Positions 7,870-15,955 of a stretch of DNA of 64,000 nucleotides are shown here, piece by piece. The notes under the pieces were generated by a model. It searched no databases. It worked only from the letters and a program-made list of their open reading frames with translations, and was not told the DNA's origin. Made by a program: the position numbers and the translations under genes. The DNA comes from Leptospira sp. WS4.C2 (lineage in GTDB: Bacteria; Spirochaetota; Leptospiria; Leptospirales; Leptospiraceae), in NCBI RefSeq assembly GCF_040833985.1, contig NZ_CP162139.1:1694001-1758000 (forward strand), given 5' to 3'. How positions within the stretch are numbered: position 1 is the stretch's first letter; every line of letters starts with the position of its first letter.

Positions 7870-9264
7870 ATGAAAACCATGTTTGAGAAGATTTGGAATG
7901 ACCATTTGGTCCACGAGGATGATGGGACCTGCCTCATCTATATCGATAGACACCTCGTCCATGAGGTAACAAGCCCGCAGGCCTTTGAAAGTTTAAAATT
8001 AACCAACAGAAAAGTGCGTCGACCCGATGCCACTTTCGCTACTATGGATCACAATGTTTCCACAAGAACCCGCGATTGGAAATCAGTAGATCCCATCTCT
8101 GTCCTTCAAATGCAAACGCTAATGGACAATTGTAAAGAAAACGGAATTACCTTATTTGATATCAACCACCCGGACAATGGAATAGTTCACGTGGTGGCAC
8201 CAGAGCTTGGTTTAACTCATCCTGGTATGACAATCGTCTGTGGGGATTCCCATACAGCCACTCACGGTGCTTTCGGTGCTCTTGCTTTTGGAATTGGAAC
8301 TTCGGAAGTAGAACATGTTCTCGCCACACAAACCCTTGTCCAAAAGAAACCAAAAACTTTAGAGATCCGAGTGGATGGAAAATTATCTCCCCTTGTTTCT
8401 GCCAAAGACATTGTCCTTGCGATCATCGGTAAAATTGGAACTGATGGGGCAACCGGTTATGTGATTGAATTTACTGGTGAGGCGATTCGTTCTCTCAGTA
8501 TGGAAGGTCGTATGACGATTTGTAATATGGCGATTGAAGCCGGTGCTCGTGCTGGTCTTATTTCACCTGATGACACAACAATCAATTATATCAAAGGAAG
8601 AGACTTTGCCCCGAAAGGAGAAGCTTTTGATATAGCGGCTGCTAAGTGGAAAGCGTATGCAACGGATGCAGGTGCTACGTTTGATAAAACGGTTACACTG
8701 AATGCAAATGAAATTGCGCCGATGGTTTCATGGGGAACTTCTCCGGGCCAAGTGATTCCTGTGACATCTCCCGTTCCTGGACCTGCGGATTTCACCGATC
8801 CGATCCAGAAAAAATCAGCGGAGTCGGCACTTGCTTATATGGATTTAAAACCAGGGCAAAAACTCATCGATGTGAAGGTGAACAAAGTATTTATCGGATC
8901 TTGTACCAACTCTCGCATCGAAGACCTTCGGGTTGTGGCAAACACAGTCAAAGGAAAGAAAGTAAGTAAAGATGTGGAAGCGATCATTGTTCCTGGTTCT
9001 GGCCGTGTGAAACGACAAGCAGAATCGGAAGGCCTTGACAAAATCTTTTTGGAAGCTGGTTTTCAGTGGAGAAACCCGGGTTGTTCGATGTGCCTTGCGA
9101 TGAACGATGATGTTCTTTCTCCTGGAGATCGATGTGCCTCCACTTCCAACAGGAACTTTGAAGGAAGACAAGGGAAGGGTGGACGAACCCACCTAGTAGG
9201 ACCTGCGATGGCAGCAGCGGTGGCAGTAGAAGGACATTTTGTAGACATTCGGGAGTGGAAATAA
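7870..9264 (+). CDS. leuC: 3-isopropylmalate dehydratase large subunit
   Basis: A 464-residue aconitase-family protein. With LeuD it isomerises 2-isopropylmalate to 3-isopropylmalate in leucine synthesis. The [4Fe-4S] ligands are C345 (GSCTNSR) and C405/C408 (CSMC), and the N-terminal [21 protein letters not shown] and [12 protein letters not shown] blocks are typical. The ATG at 7870 follows a GGGGGAG ribosome site; a longer open frame to 7621 overlaps the lipoprotein gene and is not coding. The 77-bp leader contains a short inverted repeat GGACA/TGTCC (7819-7838). leuD follows 1 bp downstream. Confidence 0.95.
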   Translation: MKTMFEKIWNDHLVHEDDGTCLIYIDRHLVHEVTSPQAFESLKLTNRKVRRPDATFATMDHNVSTRTRDWKSVDPISVLQMQTLMDNCKENGITLFDINHPDNGIVHVVAPELGLTHPGMTIVCGDSHTATHGAFGALAFGIGTSEVEHVLATQTLVQKKPKTLEIRVDGKLSPLVSAKDIVLAIIGKIGTDGATGYVIEFTGEAIRSLSMEGRMTICNMAIEAGARAGLISPDDTTINYIKGRDFAPKGEAFDIAAAKWKAYATDAGATFDKTVTLNANEIAPMVSWGTSPGQVIPVTSPVPGPADFTDPIQKKSAESALAYMDLKPGQKLIDVKVNKVFIGSCTNSRIEDLRVVANTVKGKKVSKDVEAIIVPGSGRVKRQAESEGLDKIFLEAGFQWRNPGCSMCLAMNDDVLSPGDRCASTSNRNFEGRQGKGGRTHLVGPAMAAAVAVEGHFVDIREWK

Positions 9265-9265
9265 G

Positions 9266-9892
9266 ATGAAAGCATTTACGAAATTAAAAGGAATCGCAGC
9301 CCTTCTTGATAAGGCAAACGTAGACACAGACCAGATCATCCCCAAACAATTCCTTCGCAAAATTGAAAGGTCTGGATTTGGCCAACACCTCTTCCATGAT
9401 TGGAGGTTTTTAGACGATGCCGGAAAAAAACCAAATCCTGAATTTGTGCTCAACGCACCAAGATACCAAGGGGCAAACATCCTTGTCACCCGGGACAACT
9501 TTGGTTGTGGGTCTTCTAGGGAACATGCTCCGTGGGCATTGGAAGACTATGGATTTCGTTCTATCATCTCTCCGTCCTATGCGGACATTTTTTATAATAA
9601 TTGTTTTAAAAATGGAATGTTGCCTATTGTTTTACCAGAAGCACAGGTGGAAGAAATTTTCCAGACTATAAACAAAAAGCCAGGGGCGAATTTGGAAATC
9701 GATTTAGAAAACCAAGTGCTGATTACAGAGGACGGAAAAAAATATCCGTTTGAAGTAGACGGCTTTCGTAAACATTGCCTCCTCAATGGTTTGGACGACA
9801 TTGGACTCACTCTCCAAAAAGCTGATTTTATTCAAAAATTTGAGGAAAAGAACCAAAAAGAAGTTCCCTGGTTGTATGCAAAGACTGTATAA
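9266..9892 (+). CDS. leuD: 3-isopropylmalate dehydratase small subunit
   Basis: A 208-residue swivel domain partner of LeuC, of the usual length. The conserved [12 protein letters not shown], the [15 protein letters not shown] block and [17 protein letters not shown] are all present. It begins 1 bp after the leuC stop, the standard leuCD arrangement. Confidence 0.95.
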   Translation: MKAFTKLKGIAALLDKANVDTDQIIPKQFLRKIERSGFGQHLFHDWRFLDDAGKKPNPEFVLNAPRYQGANILVTRDNFGCGSSREHAPWALEDYGFRSIISPSYADIFYNNCFKNGMLPIVLPEAQVEEIFQTINKKPGANLEIDLENQVLITEDGKKYPFEVDGFRKHCLLNGLDDIGLTLQKADFIQKFEEKNQKEVPWLYAKTV

Positions 9893-9899
9893 TCGCTCT

Positions 9900-10277
9900 A
9901 TGAAACTGTTTTCTCTTATACTCGGATTTTTGTTTTTATCCACAGGACTTTTCGCAGAAGAGCTACTCATTCAAGACACCAAACAAGGGTTAGGAAGAGA
10001 AGCCATTCGCGGTACGACAGTGGTGGTTCATTACACAGGAAAGTTAACCAACGGTAAAGTATTTGATTCCTCTGTGGACAGGGGAGAACCTTTTAGTTTC
10101 CAATTAGGCCAAGGGCAAGTGATCCAAGGTTGGGAACGTGGGATTGTTGGAATGAAAGAAGGTGGGAAACGGAAACTGACCATTCCTCCTCAGTATGGTT
10201 ATGGCGCCCGTGCGATTGGACCCATTCCTGCAAACTCTACACTGATCTTTGATGTGGAACTGATTAAAGTAAAATAA
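9900..10277 (+). CDS. Secreted FKBP-type peptidyl-prolyl isomerase
   Basis: A 125-residue protein: a signal peptide (residues 1-19, ending LFA before EELL) followed by one complete FKBP domain. Active-site residues of the family are visible: VHYTGKLTNGKVFDSS, the aromatic-lined pocket with QVIQGWERG, and YGYGARAIGPIPANSTLIFDVEL. It should catalyse proline isomerisation in the periplasm or at the surface. The ATG at 9900 gives the cleanest signal peptide; an in-frame ATG at 9876 is possible. The stop codon overlaps the next start (TAATG). Confidence 0.9.
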   Translation: MKLFSLILGFLFLSTGLFAEELLIQDTKQGLGREAIRGTTVVVHYTGKLTNGKVFDSSVDRGEPFSFQLGQGQVIQGWERGIVGMKEGGKRKLTIPPQYGYGARAIGPIPANSTLIFDVELIKVK

Positions 10278-11278
10278 TGATAGATCCAATTTCCAAAGGC
10301 ATCGATGACTTGGGCAACAGTCTGTTGCAGGCTTTAAACAATGTACAAGGTATCTTTGGGAAGGAACTTTCCGTTGCCAAACCCATTCACGACAGTATTC
10401 TCCAATTAATTGGAAACACTCCTCTGATTCGATTGAATCGAATTGGGTCAGAGTATGCTGGTGTGCAGTTTTATCTCAAAGCCGAATTTTTAAATCCTAC
10501 AGGTTCTGCCAAAGATCGAACTGCCATTGCTATGTATTTGGATGCCGAAAGGAGAGGAAAACTAAAGAAGGGAATGTCCGTGGTTCTTGTTGGTGCTGGT
10601 TCTTCTTCCGTTAGTTTTACATGGATAGGTAAAGTAAAAGGGTATCCGGTGTTTTGTTTGGTTCCCCTCCAAACGGCACCAGAAAGAATCCAACTACTCC
10701 GAAGTTATGGGGCCGAAGTCACTGTTACCAATGAATCGGATCTGGGTAGACTCACGGAACTTGCCGAAGAAAAAGCTAAAAAGTTAGGCGGATGGATTCC
10801 CGATGAGGCTTCCAATCCCGCAAATCCTAATTTTCATTTCAAAACCACTGGGCCGGAGATTTGGCGAGACCTACAAGGAAAAGTGGGGGCTGTCATTTCT
10901 GCTCCGGGATCAGGCGGGGCCATTACTGGAATTGGTCGTTTTTTAAAGTCCCAAGACCGCAGAGTCAAAGTCATCATTGCGGGAAAACAAAACTCACCTT
11001 TTATGGAGTATGGAAAAACGGACAACCCTAAAGAAAGGGAAAGAATCCAACTCCCAGCAGTTTATGATCCCAAGCTCATAGACCATTACTTCCATGTTAC
11101 AAAAGAGGAAGCCTTACACTTGCAAGCTGACCTTTATGAAAAAGAAGGAATCTTTGCGGGACTCACCACAGGCACAGTGATCACAGGAGCCCTTCGGTTT
11201 TCTGAATCCATTCCAGAGTCAGAAAGAAACGAAAAAACCCCTTTTAATATTGTGATCCTCTCGCCAGATAGAGATTAA
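10277..11278 (+). CDS. Atypical PLP-dependent cysteine synthase-fold protein
   Basis: A 333-residue fold-type II PLP enzyme. The Schiff-base lysine is K79 in NPTGSAKDR, and the phosphate-binding glycine loop is GSGGAITG (211-218). However, the substrate loop that in cysteine synthase and cystathionine beta-synthase reads TSGNTG is here GAGSSS (106-111), and the C-terminal SSGAA is LTTGT. The N-terminus has an extra 40 residues. It is therefore a relative of CysK whose substrate may differ; O-acetylserine sulphhydrylase activity should not be assumed. It starts on the last base of the FKBP stop codon, and its own stop overlaps the convergent phospholipase gene. Confidence 0.8.
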   Translation: MIDPISKGIDDLGNSLLQALNNVQGIFGKELSVAKPIHDSILQLIGNTPLIRLNRIGSEYAGVQFYLKAEFLNPTGSAKDRTAIAMYLDAERRGKLKKGMSVVLVGAGSSSVSFTWIGKVKGYPVFCLVPLQTAPERIQLLRSYGAEVTVTNESDLGRLTELAEEKAKKLGGWIPDEASNPANPNFHFKTTGPEIWRDLQGKVGAVISAPGSGGAITGIGRFLKSQDRRVKVIIAGKQNSPFMEYGKTDNPKERERIQLPAVYDPKLIDHYFHVTKEEALHLQADLYEKEGIFAGLTTGTVITGALRFSESIPESERNEKTPFNIVILSPDRD

Positions 11279-12981
11279 GTTTTTTCGCTAAACAACTGTT
11301 TGAGCTCTGGAAGTGAACTTCTGGCAACTGTTTCTCCTAGTTGAATAAACTCTGCACTTCTCCAGAACTCAAACCAATTGGAATTAGGGAGAATTGGATT
11401 CAAATAAACATCTGCTTCCTGAGCACTGTACTTCCCTATTCGGTATTGGAGGGAATACAAACTATTTACAATAATATCCAGAACATTCAAATTGAGCAGT
11501 TTGTTTGTCTTCATTTCATCTTTGGAACTGGGCATCGAGTTGATGGCGATGATCTTCTGTACTCCTTCATGGGTAAGAGCGGATACAGGAAGGGGATTCA
11601 CGATCCCTCCATCCACATAAGTTTTTCCGTTTTCTTGAGGTTGGGGTACAAACACACCAGGAATAGAAATACTTGCCATTACAGCATCGAGAACCTTGCC
11701 TTCCGAGAGAACTATTTCTTGCCTTGTCGAGATATCGCAACTAATCAGTCTTAGTTTGATCGGAAGATCTTCAAAATATAAATCTCCGAGATACTTTTCG
11801 AGTAAAGAACGTACGTGTTTTCCATGCAAAAGTCCTTGGCCAGGAAAAGATAAATCCACAAGTTTAAACATTTTAAAGATACTATCAATCTCACCGAGGA
11901 GTGGGAGAATTCCTTTATAACCGAGACCGCTAGCCCAAAAGGCTCCGATGACAGCCCCGATACTAGTTCCCGCAATCATATCAGGAATGATTCCTTCCTC
12001 TTCCATGACCTTCATGATTCCCACTTGCGCAAGGCCGAGAGCGGCACCACCACCGAGGGCCACTCCAATTTGGACTCCGGAAAGTTCTCTTGCCTTCCTT
12101 CTGATATGGATTTCCCATTTTCCGTGATCCAAAACATCTCTGATATTGGTTTCATGATAAAGAATTTCGTTTTCTTTGGATTCACTAGTAATGGAATCAC
12201 AAAGGTTAATCTTTTTATCGGGGGAAAGATAGTTTTCGATATGATCTGCTTCTTCGATTAACAGTTGTTTTAGTTCCTCATCTGTTTCGGGAAACACTTC
12301 CAAAAAAATAAAAGAATGGCTTGCATAATGTTTGCCTAAAGTTTCTTTGATGCGGTCAGAGTCTTTGAATTTATAAGATTTAACATAAGGATTTTCCGTT
12401 TGTCCGTTTTGGGCAAAGTGGAGGATAATCGATTTTTTTCCTGACTCTTCTTCGATGGAAGTAACCAATTCTTCGGCTAAACGATCCTTCGCAACAGGGT
12501 CAGAATGGACAAGACAGACAACTGAATTCCGAAAGTATTCTCGTCCGCCGAGGAGTTCACTCCGAAGAGACTTGGTGAGCATTTTAGAAAAGGTGATGGA
12601 AAGATAGGGAATTTTTTGGATTAGTTTTTGGAATCCCGCTTGGGATAAGACAAGAAATCTTGATTCAGTAACAGTAACAGCCGTATGGCTATGTTTTTCA
12701 CCTGTGAGTAAGGATTGGATTCCGAAGTATTCTCCTTTTTTTAGGTACTGAACTTCCTCTTCGCGTTTTCCTTCCCCTTTTTTAGGAAGAAACAATTTGA
12801 TCCCACCAGATAGGATTAAAAATAAACTGCGGTCGCTATCTCCGGCAGTGAATAAAACTTCTTCACGTTCGGATTCTACAATATGAACCGATTCTGCCAC
12901 CCAAATCTTTTCTTTCCGGGAAAGACTTCGGAATAAGGGAAGGCTCGAGACAAGGTGTATTTTTCCTTCAAGATCTTTCAT
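11275..12981 (-). CDS. Cyclic-nucleotide-binding patatin-like phospholipase (NTE family)
   Basis: A 568-residue protein. The ATG at 12981 is chosen because GGAAGAGG lies 5 nt upstream; an in-frame GTG (12996) would place this ribosome site inside the gene. Residues about 10-125 are a cNMP-binding domain (FTAGDSDRSLFLILSGGIKL, GEYFGIQSLLTG), about 140-260 a linker resembling other NTE-family bacterial proteins, and from 305 a patatin domain. The serine nucleophile is S340 in GTSIG, and the catalytic Asp is D457 in VDGGIVNPLP. The oxyanion loop reads GGGAALG (310-316), where the family normally has GGGARG. It probably hydrolyses lysophospholipids at the inner membrane in response to a ligand or general membrane signal. 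Confidence 0.87.
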   Translation of the reverse strand: MKDLEGKIHLVSSLPLFRSLSRKEKIWVAESVHIVESEREEVLFTAGDSDRSLFLILSGGIKLFLPKKGEGKREEEVQYLKKGEYFGIQSLLTGEKHSHTAVTVTESRFLVLSQAGFQKLIQKIPYLSITFSKMLTKSLRSELLGGREYFRNSVVCLVHSDPVAKDRLAEELVTSIEEESGKKSIILHFAQNGQTENPYVKSYKFKDSDRIKETLGKHYASHSFIFLEVFPETDEELKQLLIEEADHIENYLSPDKKINLCDSITSESKENEILYHETNIRDVLDHGKWEIHIRRKARELSGVQIGVALGGGAALGLAQVGIMKVMEEEGIIPDMIAGTSIGAVIGAFWASGLGYKGILPLLGEIDSIFKMFKLVDLSFPGQGLLHGKHVRSLLEKYLGDLYFEDLPIKLRLISCDISTRQEIVLSEGKVLDAVMASISIPGVFVPQPQENGKTYVDGGIVNPLPVSALTHEGVQKIIAINSMPSSKDEMKTNKLLNLNVLDIIVNSLYSLQYRIGKYSAQEADVYLNPILPNSNWFEFWRSAEFIQLGETVARSSLPELKQLFSEKT

Positions 12982-13057
12982 AGGGGCCTCTTCCACCAGA
13001 GTTTCAAAAAGGAAAGAGAGAGAAATTTCGTTTTTTGTTTATTTCTAAAAAATTTTA

Positions 13058-13101
13058 TTGACTACTTATTTGTTAAGTAGTAATTGTATGTTTAGCAAAC
13101 A
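13058..13101 (+). promoter_or_regulatory. recN promoter region with two inverted repeats
   Basis: A TTGACT -35 (13058-13063) is followed at 17 nt by TAATTG, a weak -10. A perfect 8-bp inverted repeat, ACTACTTA-TTTGT-TAAGTAGT (13061-13081), covers the spacer. A second perfect repeat, TGTTT-AGC-AAACA (13089-13101), lies just before the AGGGG ribosome site of recN. Their position is that of repressor operators. recN is an SOS gene in many bacteria, so LexA control is plausible, but neither repeat is an exact match to the TTTG-N5-CAAA box I recall for a Leptospira LexA. Confidence 0.5.
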
Positions 13102-13110
13102 GGGGTCTAT

Positions 13111-14820
13111 ATGATTACACATTTAAAAATTAAAGATTTTGCACTCTTCGAATCCTTAGAACTTTCCCTTTCGGATGGTCTCACTGTCTTTACCGGCGAG
13201 TCTGGTGCTGGAAAATCCTTAATTTTCGATGCATTGGCATCCTTGTTTGGAGGGCGGTGTTCTACGGCTAATATCCGCCAAGGAAAAGAGAGGTATTCTT
13301 TACAGGCGGTCCTTTCTCTTACAGGTCAAAACTTAGCTAAAGATTATTTAATGGAACAAGGCTTTCGTTATACTGGTGATGAAATTGTCATCACCAAAGA
13401 ACTGATGAAAGATGGAAAGGCACGGGTGAAAATTGGAGAAAGTTTGGCTTCCACCACACATTTACGAGAACTTGGAAAAACAATGGCAGAGATTCACTGC
13501 CAAAATGAGCAGCTATTCCTACTCGAAAAATCCAACCAATTAGAATTTTTAGACCGTTATGGCAATTTGGAATCCTTAAAGTTCAAATTCAAATCGGCAT
13601 TACAACAGTATAGGCATTGGAAACAAAAACTTTCTGATTTTGAAGAAACAAGACGTACCATGCAGAAACGAAAAGAGATCCTAGAATATGAAATTGAAGA
13701 GATTGAATCCATTTCTCCAAAAGAAGGAGAAGACGAAAGTTTATCCACTGAAGAATCGCTTTTGGCCAATGGGGAAAAACTAGCAGAGAACTACCGTTTG
13801 GTGTTAGAGGAATTGACCGAAAAAGAAAATTCAATTCTCAAAGTGTTTCCAACTCTCATCCATGCCATTCAAAAAGTATCCATTTTAATTCCAGAAAAAA
13901 AGGAAATGTTAGAAGAATGGGAAGAAGTTTATGACAGGTTAAAATCTCTCAAATCCGTCATCAGGGAGGAAGAGGAGGAACTCTTCTTTAGCCCAGAGCG
14001 ATTGGATATGGTTCAATCCAGACTCCAGGAGATTAAAAAACTAAAGAAAAAATACAATGTGAGTTTGACTGAGATCAATCTTTTACTCGAAGAAAAAAAA
14101 TCCGAACTCGAACGTTGGAACGAACAAGCAGGAGATGAGGACTTTTTACGAATTAAAAAAGACCAATGCCTAACAGAGATGAAAGAACTCGGGTTCCAAC
14201 TCTCCAAGTTACGCCGCAATGTGATCTCTCAGTTTGAAGAGGATGTCCAAAAAGAAATGGCCGATTTAGGACTAGAAGGTGGAAAACTCCAAGTGGTTCT
14301 TCGTTGGGAAGAGAATCCAGAAGGGGAAGTGGAAGAAGGATCCAAATCCTATTTTCTTTCGGAATCTGGTCTTGACCAAATTGAATTCTATTTCAGTGCC
14401 AATCCGGGAGAAAAGCCTCGTCCGCTTCGAAAGGTAGCTTCCGGTGGAGAATTATCGCGGGTGATGCTCGCACTTCGGAGTGTCCTTGGAAAACAGGCTC
14501 CCTCTCCTCAAATGTTGGTTTTAGATGAGGTGGATACTGGCCTTGGGGGCGAAGCAGCGGAAGCAATGGCAACAAAGCTTAAAAAGCTAGCACGTAACTC
14601 ACAAATCCTTCTGATTACGCATACGCAGCAGGTGGCTGCCTCAGGTGACCACCAGATTAAGATCGAAAAACGACAGGAAGGTGGCAGGACTGTGTCCTTT
14701 GCTTCGATTCTCGATTTTGAGGAAAGGAAAAGGGAGCTTGCTCGGATGATTGGCGGCAAACAACTGACCTCTGCAGTACTAAAAGCAGCCACAGATCTCC
14801 TTATGAAAAAAGCAGGGTAG
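13111..14820 (+). CDS. recN: DNA repair protein RecN
   Basis: A 569-residue SMC-like ATPase of normal length. Walker A is GESGAGKS (29-36), the centre is a long charged coiled coil, and the C-terminal half has the ABC signature KVASGGELSRVMLALR followed by Walker B MLVLDEVDTGLGG. RecN holds broken DNA ends together in double-strand break repair. It is divergent from the patatin gene, with a clear AGGGG ribosome site and a probable regulated promoter upstream. Confidence 0.96.
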   Translation: MITHLKIKDFALFESLELSLSDGLTVFTGESGAGKSLIFDALASLFGGRCSTANIRQGKERYSLQAVLSLTGQNLAKDYLMEQGFRYTGDEIVITKELMKDGKARVKIGESLASTTHLRELGKTMAEIHCQNEQLFLLEKSNQLEFLDRYGNLESLKFKFKSALQQYRHWKQKLSDFEETRRTMQKRKEILEYEIEEIESISPKEGEDESLSTEESLLANGEKLAENYRLVLEELTEKENSILKVFPTLIHAIQKVSILIPEKKEMLEEWEEVYDRLKSLKSVIREEEEELFFSPERLDMVQSRLQEIKKLKKKYNVSLTEINLLLEEKKSELERWNEQAGDEDFLRIKKDQCLTEMKELGFQLSKLRRNVISQFEEDVQKEMADLGLEGGKLQVVLRWEENPEGEVEEGSKSYFLSESGLDQIEFYFSANPGEKPRPLRKVASGGELSRVMLALRSVLGKQAPSPQMLVLDEVDTGLGGEAAEAMATKLKKLARNSQILLITHTQQVAASGDHQIKIEKRQEGGRTVSFASILDFEERKRELARMIGGKQLTSAVLKAATDLLMKKAG

Positions 14821-14895
14821 CGCTGTAAAAATAGTATTTGGCGAAAAAGGGAAGACTGAAAACTCTATTCGTAATCCTTCAATGGGGTCCCATTC

Positions 14896-15510
14896 ATGTT
14901 TTTTCCTTTCGCTAAATCAGATTCAATCATTTCCTCGGTTCCTCCGCAAACCATTCCCATCTTAATCATCTTTGTATCCATCGTTGGTTTTACCATCATC
15001 GTGGAACGACTTGTTTATTACTGGAAACTAAAAGCCATCCCTCAAGACCATTTCCGACGAGTTCGGGAGTTGGCTCGTGAACAAAAATGGGATGAAGCAA
15101 AAGATGTTCTGGGTCAAGACGTTCAGTCACCGGCAGCAGTTCTCCTTCGTATGGCATTTGATCTCAAACGACGTGGAATTCAGTTCTGGGAAGAAGACAT
15201 CCGACAAGAAGGCTTCCGACAAATCTTTCTTATGGAACGTTATTTGACTGGTCTCGGAACCATTGCCACCATTGCTCCTTTACTCGGAGTTCTAGGGACG
15301 GTGATCGGAATTGTTCGTTCCTTTGCCGAAGGTGCAGGGACACAAGGAGCCGAAGTAGGAATTTCTGAAGCATTGATTACTACTGCGATGGGTCTTGGAA
15401 TCGCCATCCCAGCTTACATTTTTTATAATCTTTTTTCTCGGATGAAAGAGGAAAGAATTACAGAAATGGAAAACGTAACTGATTTGGTGTTACCACACCT
15501 GAACAAATAA
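14896..15510 (+). CDS. MotA/TolQ/ExbB proton channel family protein
   Basis: A 204-residue inner-membrane protein with three predicted membrane segments: about 18-38, a central pair around 112-140 (YLTGLGTIATIAPLLGVLGTVIG) and about 152-175. The Thr/Pro-containing channel signature APLLGVLGTVIGIV is typical of ExbB/TolQ. Paired with the downstream ExbD-like protein it should form a proton-driven motor energising TonB or a Tol-Pal-like system. No tonB or tolA lies nearby. Confidence 0.88.
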   Translation: MFFPFAKSDSIISSVPPQTIPILIIFVSIVGFTIIVERLVYYWKLKAIPQDHFRRVRELAREQKWDEAKDVLGQDVQSPAAVLLRMAFDLKRRGIQFWEEDIRQEGFRQIFLMERYLTGLGTIATIAPLLGVLGTVIGIVRSFAEGAGTQGAEVGISEALITTAMGLGIAIPAYIFYNLFSRMKEERITEMENVTDLVLPHLNK

Positions 15511-15519
15511 ACAAACTAA

Positions 15520-15951
15520 ATGAAATTTCGCAAAACGCAAAAATCATTTAATAACATCGAACTTGCTCCTCTTATCGATGTGATATCCTTTATCGTGATT
15601 TACTTTTTGATGAATGCAACTTTGGAAAAAAACACTGCATTGAAAGTGGAACTACCCCGTTCGTCCAGTGTTGCCAAAGAAAAGCAAAAAGATGAACTTG
15701 TGATCACTGTGGACAAACAAGGAAAAATTTATTTGGATCAAAGTTCGGAACCAGTTCCGTTAGAAGGCCTTACCGAAAAAATCAATGGATTTCTTGGGCC
15801 AGAGAAAGAAAGAGACCCTAAAAAAAATAAAGTCATTATTCGTGGAGATGGTGGTGCGTCCTACCAAGTTGTGGTTAAGGTAATCGATGCAGTCAATGCT
15901 GCGGGTGTTAGTCGCTTTAACCTTGCAATGGTAAAAGGCACATCTAAGTGA
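15520..15951 (+). CDS. Biopolymer transport protein ExbD/TolR family
   Basis: A 143-residue protein with one N-terminal membrane segment. The key proton-carrying Asp is in [18 protein letters not shown] (D20), and a periplasmic domain of about 100 residues follows, ending [16 protein letters not shown] as in the family. It follows the ExbB-like gene by 9 bp and is 4 bp from bamA. Confidence 0.88.
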   Translation: MKFRKTQKSFNNIELAPLIDVISFIVIYFLMNATLEKNTALKVELPRSSSVAKEKQKDELVITVDKQGKIYLDQSSEPVPLEGLTEKINGFLGPEKERDPKKNKVIIRGDGGASYQVVVKVIDAVNAAGVSRFNLAMVKGTSK

Positions 15952-15955
15952 TTTT

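Noticed and set aside
11341..12261. Plus-strand open frames within the patatin gene
   Set aside because: Antisense shadows of a clearly coding gene with recognised domains.
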